In this document: positions 7,046 through 12,394 of the stretch, piece after piece
Position numbering within the stretch: position 1 is the first letter of the stretch
How the letters are laid out: every line of letters begins with the position of its first letter
Assembly: GCF_035998295.1 (NCBI RefSeq)
Contig: NZ_DASYHS010000178.1
Span: 1 to 12,394, forward strand
Length of the DNA: 12,394 bases
Reading direction: 5' to 3'
DNA from: DASYHS01 sp035998295
GTDB taxonomy: Bacteria; Pseudomonadota; Alphaproteobacteria; Azospirillales; Azospirillaceae
The notes under the pieces: model-generated
Databases searched by the model: none
What the model was told of the DNA's origin: nothing
The model's input: the letters and a program-made list of their open reading frames with translations, nothing else
Translations under genes and position numbers: made by a program

Positions 7046-7716
7046 TAGCGCGCGGCCGTCCGCTCCAGGAATTCCAGCGTCCTGGCCCAGGCGAGCTTGG
7101 CGGCCGCCTCGTCGTAGGAGGCGCGCTGGTCGCAGGCAAAGCCGTGGCCGGCATCGTAGAGATGGACCGGAAGCTCCGGATGCGCCGCGCGCACCGCCTC
7201 GACCTCGTGCAGCGGGATCGCCGTGTCCTTCCCGCCGAAATGGAGCATCGTCGGGCACAGCGGCCGCTCCCCGGCAAGGGCGCCGATGCCGCCGCCGTAG
7301 TAGCTGACCGCCGCCGCCAGGCCCGGCAGCCGGCACGCGGCCGCCCAGGCGACCAGCCCGCCCCAGCAGAAGCCGACCACCGCGGCCGGCAGGTCCGGGA
7401 CCGCGGCGCGCGCGGCGGCGACGTCGGCCAGCGCCGCGGAGAGGTCCGCCTTCGCCTTCAGCGCCCGTCCCCGCGCGACGTCGTCGGACCCGTAGCCGAG
7501 TTCGACGCCGCGCTCGTAGCGGTCGAACAGGGCCGGTGCGACCGCGACCCAGCCCAGTGCGGCCAGGCGGCCCGCCACGTCCCGGATGTGGCCGTTGACG
7601 CCGAAGATCTCCTGCGCGACGACCACCAGCCCCTTGGGCGTGCCCTCGGGGTTCACCCTCCATGCGGCGGCGCGGTGCCCGTCGGCGGCGTCGACGTCGA
7701 TCCAGCGGCCCGTCAT
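7045..7716 (-). CDS. Dienelactone hydrolase family protein
   Basis: A 223-residue alpha/beta hydrolase of the dienelactone hydrolase family, cytosolic, with no signal peptide. The catalytic triad is Cys117 in GFCWGG, Asp164 in GGKDTAIP and His191 in DAGHGF. E36 in QEIFG matches the glutamate that tunes the cysteine in well-studied dienelactone hydrolases. True dienelactone hydrolases act in chlorocatechol breakdown, but most chromosomal family members have unknown substrates, and no catechol pathway genes are nearby. The start ATG at 7716 has a strong ribosome site (AAGGAGGA) five bases upstream; the longer open frame to 7824 overlaps the end of guaB and has no family similarity. It follows guaB by 34 bp on the same strand and may be read from the guaB transcript. 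It is convergent with acnX. Confidence 0.92.
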   Translation of the reverse strand: MTGRWIDVDAADGHRAAAWRVNPEGTPKGLVVVAQEIFGVNGHIRDVAGRLAALGWVAVAPALFDRYERGVELGYGSDDVARGRALKAKADLSAALADVAAARAAVPDLPAAVVGFCWGGLVAWAAACRLPGLAAAVSYYGGGIGALAGERPLCPTMLHFGGKDTAIPLHEVEAVRAAHPELPVHLYDAGHGFACDQRASYDEAAAKLAWARTLEFLERTAAR

Positions 7717-7750
7717 GTCGTCCTCCTTCCCCGTGCTCGCTTCCCCGTTC

Positions 7751-9223
<1,473 letters not shown>

Positions 9224-9251
9224 GGCGGTACTCCTGGGTAAAAAAATTTGC

Positions 9252-9281
9252 GCACTATACACAGTGCCGCGCCGGTGTGAA
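9252..9281 (-). promoter_or_regulatory. Probable guaB promoter with overlapping palindrome
   Basis: On the minus strand, TTCACA (9281-9276) is followed after 16 bases by TATAGT (9259-9254), a reasonable sigma-70-type pair that would start transcription near 9247 and give a leader of about 24 bases. The inverted repeat GCACT (9252-9256) / AGTGC (9263-9267) covers the -10 element and could be an operator. The regulator is not identifiable. Confidence 0.5.
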
Positions 9282-9301
9282 GGACGGGGTTCGGGGCGTC
9301 G

Positions 9302-10030
9302 TCACGCCCCTTCGCCACTCCCCTCGCCTTCCCTGGCACCGCCCCGGAATCCCTGGGCGACGACGTAGGTTTCCGAGGATTCCGGGCGGCTCGCCGCGGG
9401 CTTGGCATGGCGCACGCTCGCGAAGTCGCGCTTCAGCCGGTCCAGCAGCTCGCGGTCGGCGCCGCCCTGGAACAGCTTGCACACGAAGGCGCCGCCGGGG
9501 GCCAGCACCTCGGCGGCGAAGTCGTAGGCGGTCTCCGCCAGCGCCATGATGCGCAGATGGTCGGTCTTGGGATGGCCGGTCGTCGGCGCCGCCATGTCGG
9601 AGAGGACGAGGTCGGCCCGCCCGCCGAGCGCGTCGCGCAGCCGTTCGGGCGCCTGCGGGTCGAGGAAGTCGGCCTCCAGCAGCGTCGCCCCCGCGACCGG
9701 CTCCATCGGCAGGATGTCCAGGCCGACGACCTTGGCGCCGGTCGATTCGGGCTTCACCCGCTCGACCGCGACCTGCGTCCAGCCGCCGGGCGCGGCGCCG
9801 AGGTCGACGACCCGCCGGCCCGGCGCCAGCAGCCGGAACTTCTCGTCGAGCTGGATCAGCTTGAACGCGGCGCGGCTGCGGTAGCCGAGCCGCTTCGCCT
9901 CCGCCACGTAGGGATCGTTGAGCTGCCGCTCCAGCCACTGGGTCGAGGAATGGGAGCGCTTGCGGGCGGTCTTCACGCGGACGCCGAGTTGGCGCCCCGG
10001 GGACCCGGAGCCGGATGTCTTCTTCGCCAT
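9302..10030 (-). CDS. rlmE: 23S rRNA (uridine-2'-O)-methyltransferase, RlmE/FtsJ family
   Basis: Methylates the 2'-O of a conserved uridine in the 23S rRNA A-loop (U2552 in E. coli), aiding late assembly of the large subunit. It has 242 residues, slightly longer than E. coli RlmE because of a basic N-terminal tail and a short Gly/Glu-rich C-terminal tail. The catalytic tetrad K-D-K-E is visible as K57 (RAAFKL), D145 (LSDMAAP), K185 (FVCKLFQGG) and E220 (SETYVVAQGF). The SAM loop is DLGAAPGGW (76-84). The start at 10030 (MAKKTSGSG) gives the normal family N-terminus, although no clear ribosome site precedes it; a TATATG element ends about 7 bases before this ATG, so a very short or leaderless message is possible. 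It lies 63 bp after the ppx-type gene and 78 bp before guaB. Confidence 0.95.
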   Translation of the reverse strand: MAKKTSGSGSPGRQLGVRVKTARKRSHSSTQWLERQLNDPYVAEAKRLGYRSRAAFKLIQLDEKFRLLAPGRRVVDLGAAPGGWTQVAVERVKPESTGAKVVGLDILPMEPVAGATLLEADFLDPQAPERLRDALGGRADLVLSDMAAPTTGHPKTDHLRIMALAETAYDFAAEVLAPGGAFVCKLFQGGADRELLDRLKRDFASVRHAKPAASRPESSETYVVAQGFRGGAREGEGSGEGA

Positions 10031-10093
10031 GGGCGTACATATAGCAACCCGACCCCCGCCGTCACCTGCGACGATGCCCAAACGGTGCGAAGG

Positions 10094-11119
10094 TCAGGCG
10101 CGGCCGCCCTCGATCAGGTCGGACAGGATGCCCTCGCGCAGGCCGCGGTCGGCGATGCGCATCCGGTCGACGGGCCAGGCCTCGGTGATCGCGTCCAGGA
10201 TCGCGCAGCCGGCGACGACGAGGTCGGCACGGTCATGGCCGATGCAGGGGTAGGCCGCCCGGCCCGCGCAGTCGAGGTCGAGCAGCCGGCGCGTCACGTC
10301 GCGGGCATGCCGGACTTCCAGGTAGGTGCCGTCGACGAGGGCGCGCTCGTAGCGGCGCAGGCCGAGATGGATGCCGGCGAGCGTCGTCACCGTGCCCGAG
10401 GTGCCCAGCATCTGCATGCCGCCCGCCAATGCCGCGGCGCGGATGCCGTTGCGATCCCCGAAGCCGGCGAGAGCGCCGGTGACTTCCGCGACCATGGCGC
10501 GGTAGGTCTCCTCGGGGACGCGGTCCCCACCGTACTGCTCGGCGAGGCCGACGACGCCGTGCGGGACCGATATCTCGTCGACCAGGCTCGGGCGCCCGTC
10601 CCGCCCGATCGCGAGCCACATCAGCTCGGTCGAGCCGCCTCCGATGTCGAACACGAGGGCGTAGGGCGTCGCCGGATCGAGCAGCGGCGCGCAGCCGGCC
10701 ACCGCGAGGCGCGCCTCCTCCTCGGCCGAGATGATCTCGATGCGGATGCCGGTCTCGCGCTCGGCGCGGTCGACGAACTCGCCGCAGTTGTCGGCCCGGC
10801 GGCAGGCCTCGGTCGCGACCGCGCGCATCACCGTGACGCCGCGCCGCTCCAGTTTCACCCCGCAGACCCGCAGCGCCGACAGCGTGCGCTGCATCGCCGA
10901 CTCGGACAGGCGCCGGGTCCGGCTGACGCCTTCGCCGAGGCGCACGATGCGCGAGAACGCATCGATGACGCGGAAGCTGCCGACGGCGACCGGGCGGGCG
11001 ATCAGCAGCCGGCAGTTGTTGGTGCCGAGGTCGAGGGCGGCATAGACCGGCTCGGGGCAGGCGAACGGCCTCATGCCTCGCACGTCCCCATCCCGCTCCA
11101 CTGCCACCTCGAACGTCAC
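10094..11119 (-). CDS. Ppx/GppA family phosphatase (short, alphaproteobacterial type)
   Basis: An ASKHA-fold phosphatase of the exopolyphosphatase / guanosine pentaphosphate phosphatase family, so it may degrade polyphosphate or convert pppGpp to ppGpp. With GTG 11119 as start it has 341 residues. The phosphate-binding loops are DLGTNN (30-35) and FDIGGGSTE (157-165), and GTSGTVTT (239-246) follows. The C-terminal HD-like domain of long E. coli Ppx/GppA is absent, as is common in this class. GTG 11119 is preferred because AAAGGA lies 7 bases upstream; ATG 11074 (MRPFACPEPVYAALDLG) is a plausible shorter start with a weaker site. ATG 11173 falls at or before the predicted transcription start. 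The adjacent rlmE and guaB suggest a growth-related cluster, but polyphosphate versus pppGpp preference cannot be told from sequence. Confidence 0.92.
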   Translation of the reverse strand: MTFEVAVERDGDVRGMRPFACPEPVYAALDLGTNNCRLLIARPVAVGSFRVIDAFSRIVRLGEGVSRTRRLSESAMQRTLSALRVCGVKLERRGVTVMRAVATEACRRADNCGEFVDRAERETGIRIEIISAEEEARLAVAGCAPLLDPATPYALVFDIGGGSTELMWLAIGRDGRPSLVDEISVPHGVVGLAEQYGGDRVPEETYRAMVAEVTGALAGFGDRNGIRAAALAGGMQMLGTSGTVTTLAGIHLGLRRYERALVDGTYLEVRHARDVTRRLLDLDCAGRAAYPCIGHDRADLVVAGCAILDAITEAWPVDRMRIADRGLREGILSDLIEGGRA

Positions 11120-11176
11120 CTTGAATTCCTTTCGCCGTCTGCGTCCGTCCCGTTCCAATCGATTGCCGCGCATGAA

Positions 11177-11205
11177 ATATTAGCGCAGACGCCGGCTCCG
11201 ATGAA
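11177..11205 (-). promoter_or_regulatory. Candidate promoter for the Ppx/GppA gene
   Basis: On the minus strand TTCATC (11205-11200) is followed after 17 bases by TAATAT (11182-11177). The match is moderate. It would start transcription near 11170, leaving a leader of about 50 bases before the GTG start and excluding the ATG at 11173 as a useful start. Confidence 0.35.
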
Positions 11206-11266
11206 AGCTCGGCGATGCGCCGGGCCGGATCGGCCGTCGCGGCTGCGCAAAAAAGCATCTTCGGAC

Positions 11267-11297
11267 TTGACCGAACCCCCTGCTGGCTTGTTATAAG
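11267..11297 (+). promoter_or_regulatory. tRNA-Gln promoter
   Basis: TTGACC (11267-11272) is followed by TTATAAG (11291-11297), an 18- to 19-base spacing depending on the register chosen. Downstream of the -10 element the sequence is GC-rich (GTCGCTCCC), the kind of discriminator found at stringently controlled stable-RNA promoters. Transcription should begin near 11303, about 40 bases before the mature tRNA. Confidence 0.65.
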
Positions 11298-11344
11298 GTC
11301 GCTCCCGACGCGGACCGGCCCAACACCGGACGCAGGGGCCCTGA

Positions 11345-11418
11345 TGGGGGATCGTCTAGCGGTAGGACAGCGGACTCTGACTCCGCCAGCCTAGGTTCGA
11401 ATCCTAGTCCCCCAACCA
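11345..11418 (+). tRNA. tRNA-Gln (anticodon CTG), CCA encoded
   Basis: A full cloverleaf of 74 bases can be drawn. The acceptor TGGGGGA (11345-11351) pairs with TCCCCCA (11408-11414), followed by discriminator A and an encoded CCA (11416-11418). The anticodon stem GCGGA/TCCGC encloses the loop CTCTGAC, with anticodon CTG at 11377-11379, which reads the codon CAG. The T arm is CTAGG-TTCGAAT-CCTAG. The D arm includes AGCGGTAGGA. The sequence is close to known glutamine tRNAs. It has its own promoter upstream and terminator downstream. Confidence 0.97.
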
Positions 11419-11446
11419 CTCCAAAAGCCAAGCAGATCAACGATTT

Positions 11447-11470
11447 AGCCCCGCTCCGGCGGGGCTTTTT
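11447..11470 (+). terminator. Rho-independent terminator of tRNA-Gln
   Basis: An 8-bp stem AGCCCCGC (11447-11454) / GCGGGGCT (11459-11466) with loop TCCG is followed directly by a T-run (11466-11470). It lies 28 bases after the tRNA CCA end and is correctly oriented. Confidence 0.9.
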
Positions 11471-11796
11471 CGTTCCGAAACGTGTTGCATGGTGTTGCTT
11501 CGGAAACCCGCAGGATTCCTAGTATTACCATCCGTTGCCGGCGGTTCCATGCAACACGAGATGCAACACGCGTTCGCTTTTCGTGCTGGTGTCACGATGG
11601 GGTTGTCCGACATGCCGGTGCAGGCATAACTACCGGGCGTTGCTCCCTGCCCCGCCCTGCCCCACCTCCCTGCTCCAGGTCAGGGGCGGGAGCGCGCGAT
11701 CACCCGGGGTGGCGATTTTTCGCGCGGACCTTCAGTCTGTTGCCGGATCAGCTTCCGACGGCCGGTTCCGGCATTCACAAGAATGCGCCGCGCCGC
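11471..11796. other. Gene-free 326-bp stretch after tRNA-Gln
   Basis: I see no credible gene here; the plus-strand open frames across it are rich in Arg, Pro and Cys and have no family features. Its left part holds the GTGTTGC repeat cluster described separately. The middle (11640-11700) is a C-rich run with partial self-complementarity. The right end has a GCATTC / GAATGC hairpin (11771-11786) and a GCCGG / CCGGC palindrome (11761-11772), which could end transcription of the regulator gene coming from the right. Confidence 0.5.
11481..11570. repeat. Cluster of direct and inverted GTGTTGC repeats next to tRNA-Gln
   Basis: Four copies of the core GTGTTGC occur: two forward (11482-11488, 11492-11498) and two inverted, as GCAACAC (11551-11557, 11563-11569). 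The first and third lie within a perfect 12-bp inverted repeat, CGTGTTGCATGG (11481-11492) and CCATGCAACACG (11547-11558). Spacing within the pairs is 10 and 12 bases, about one helical turn. This resembles arm-type recombinase binding sites at an attachment site, or an operator cluster. Confidence 0.7.
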
Positions 11797-11997
11797 TCAG
11801 GTGCCGCCCCGGGCCTCGCTCTCCAATTCGGCCCGATGCTGCTCGACCAGGTCCGCGATCACGTCCGAGACGGACGGGCGCCCGCCGTAGAGGGTGGCCC
11901 GCTCGACCGCCACGCGCCGCAACAGCGCCAGGTCGCGCCGCTCGAAGTTCACGGAGCTGGTGACGCGGTCGCCCTTGTCGGTCGTCGTGTCCGTCAT
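11797..11997 (-). CDS. Small ribbon-helix-helix-type DNA-binding protein (putative)
   Basis: A 66-residue protein starting MTDTTTDKGDRVTSSVNFER. The strand RVTSSVNF, a first helix (RRDLALLRRVAVERA), a turn with GGRPS and a second helix (VSDVIADLVEQHRAEL) fit the ribbon-helix-helix fold of CopG/ParD/Arc-like regulators; the beta strand would insert in the DNA major groove as a dimer. I start it at ATG 11997, which has AAGG and GAGGA upstream; the open frame to 12069 adds a basic stretch unlike the fold. It is divergent from the unrecognised gene at the right edge, and the region between them holds operator-like repeats, so it may regulate itself and that gene. No toxin gene lies after its stop. 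Fold call moderate, function inferred. Confidence 0.7.
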   Translation of the reverse strand: MTDTTTDKGDRVTSSVNFERRDLALLRRVAVERATLYGGRPSVSDVIADLVEQHRAELESEARGGT

Positions 11998-12080
11998 GCG
12001 CCTTGATCCTCGTCGCCCTCGCAGGACGGGCAGGATTCTCCGCAGGCCGGGAATCGGCAAGAGGCACAAATGGGGACCGG

Positions 12081-12111
12081 CTGATATAGTGAATCAGCAA
12101 TTCAACTGATT
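12081..12111. promoter_or_regulatory. Extended -10 promoter with alternating CTGAT/ATCAG repeats
   Basis: TGATATAGT (12082-12090) fits an extended -10 element for the rightward gene. It is embedded in alternating half-sites: CTGAT (12081-12085), AATCAG (12092-12097) and CTGATT (12106-12111). The last two form a perfect 6-bp inverted repeat with an 8-base AT-rich spacer. Such short half-sites suit a ribbon-helix-helix repressor, and one is encoded immediately to the left. Confidence 0.5.
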
Positions 12112-12122
12112 GTGGAACCGCT

Positions 12123-12394
12123 ATGCAGCCTTCGCCGTTCGTCGTCCTGCCCGCACCGACCGGGCCGGATGCTCCCATTCTGTCGGCCGCCCAGGACGTC
12201 CTGCTGGCCCGTGCCGCCGACCAGGGGGTGCGCATCCACCTGTCCCACGGCTTCGGCGATCTGTTGCGGGTGAACGAGCGGGCGATAGCCGCCGGCACCT
12301 GGGACGCGATCATTCGGACGGTGGACTGCCGGTTCCGCCGTCTCGGGCCTGACAACGCCTTCTGGCTTGCGGCACTGGACGACGAGGGGGCGCC
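12123..12394 (+). CDS. Unrecognised protein, N-terminal 90 residues (runs off window)
   Basis: From ATG 12123 the frame stays open to the window end (90 codons plus two bases). The visible part begins MQPSPFVVLPAPTGPDAPIL, continues with a helical stretch (AAQDVLLARAADQG) and HLSHGFGDLLRVNERAIAAGTW, and ends near NAFWLAALDDEGA, which could be a beta strand and hairpin. It has normal-looking amino acid composition and strong G/C at third positions, unlike the Arg/Pro-rich frame starting at 12110, so this is the real frame. The ribosome site is weak (GGAA eight bases before). I do not recognise the family. The divergent RHH-type gene and the repeats between suggest joint regulation. Confidence 0.65.
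   Translation, partial: MQPSPFVVLPAPTGPDAPILSAAQDVLLARAADQGVRIHLSHGFGDLLRVNERAIAAGTWDAIIRTVDCRFRRLGPDNAFWLAALDDEGA

Noticed and set aside
9293..9310. GGGGCGT/ACGCCCC hairpin at the end of rlmE as a terminator
   Set aside because: The stem contains the rlmE stop codon and has no T-run after it, so it is weak evidence of termination.
9407..11296. Plus-strand 629-codon open frame
   Set aside because: Spans two well-supported minus-strand genes and the gap between them; no motifs.
11512..11523. TCCTAGT shared with the tRNA-Gln T arm, as a possible att duplication
   Set aside because: Only 7 matching bases with no extension on either side; chance similarity is likely.
11482..12006. Plus-strand 174-codon open frame after tRNA-Gln
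   Set aside because: Starts inside the repeat cluster, has Cys/Arg/Pro-rich low-information sequence and lies antisense to the RHH-type gene.
12110..12352. Plus-strand 80-codon open frame starting MWNRY
   Set aside because: Arg/Pro/Gly-rich; the frame from 12123 overlapping it has much better protein-like composition.

Overview
The window is GC-rich DNA with the gene content of an alphaproteobacterial chromosome, probably a Rhodospirillales-type organism. The pointers are a short Ppx/GppA phosphatase next to rlmE and guaB, an alphaproteobacterial-type RsmB/NOP methyltransferase upstream of guaA, and very high third-position GC. The order-level assignment is an inference from gene order and composition only.

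Layout from left to right. (1) Bases 1-991 hold the C-terminal two thirds or so of a DUF3732 SMC/Rad50-like ATPase, visibly lower in GC than the rest. It ends about 70 bp from the 3' end of guaA, a known integration hot spot for genomic islands, so it is probably the edge of a defence-type island. (2) Bases 1063-5131, minus strand: rRNA cytosine methyltransferase, two tandem paralogous GNAT acetyltransferases, then guaA. (3) Bases 5238-6916, plus strand: a two-gene aconitase-X operon (large and small subunits). (4) Bases 6942-7045: two strong adjacent palindromes between convergent genes. (5) Bases 7045-11119, minus strand: Ppx/GppA phosphatase, rlmE, guaB and a dienelactone hydrolase. (6) Bases 11267-11470: a complete tRNA-Gln(CTG) transcription unit with promoter and Rho-independent terminator. 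(7) Bases 11471-12394: accessory-looking DNA with a cluster of direct and inverted GTGTTGC repeats just after the tRNA, a 66-residue ribbon-helix-helix-type regulator, and a divergent unrecognised gene that runs off the right edge.

The core genes serve guanine nucleotide synthesis (guaB makes XMP, guaA makes GMP), rRNA methylation (RsmB-like enzyme, RlmE) and alarmone or polyphosphate metabolism (Ppx/GppA). Interrupting this core set are likely lineage-specific cargo genes: acnX, the dienelactone hydrolase and the GNAT pair. Both ends abut classic island integration targets (guaA 3' end, tRNA-Gln 3' end). The candidates for something new are the DUF3732 island edge, the putative att/arm-site repeats after tRNA-Gln, and the RHH regulator with its divergent partner and operator-like repeats.
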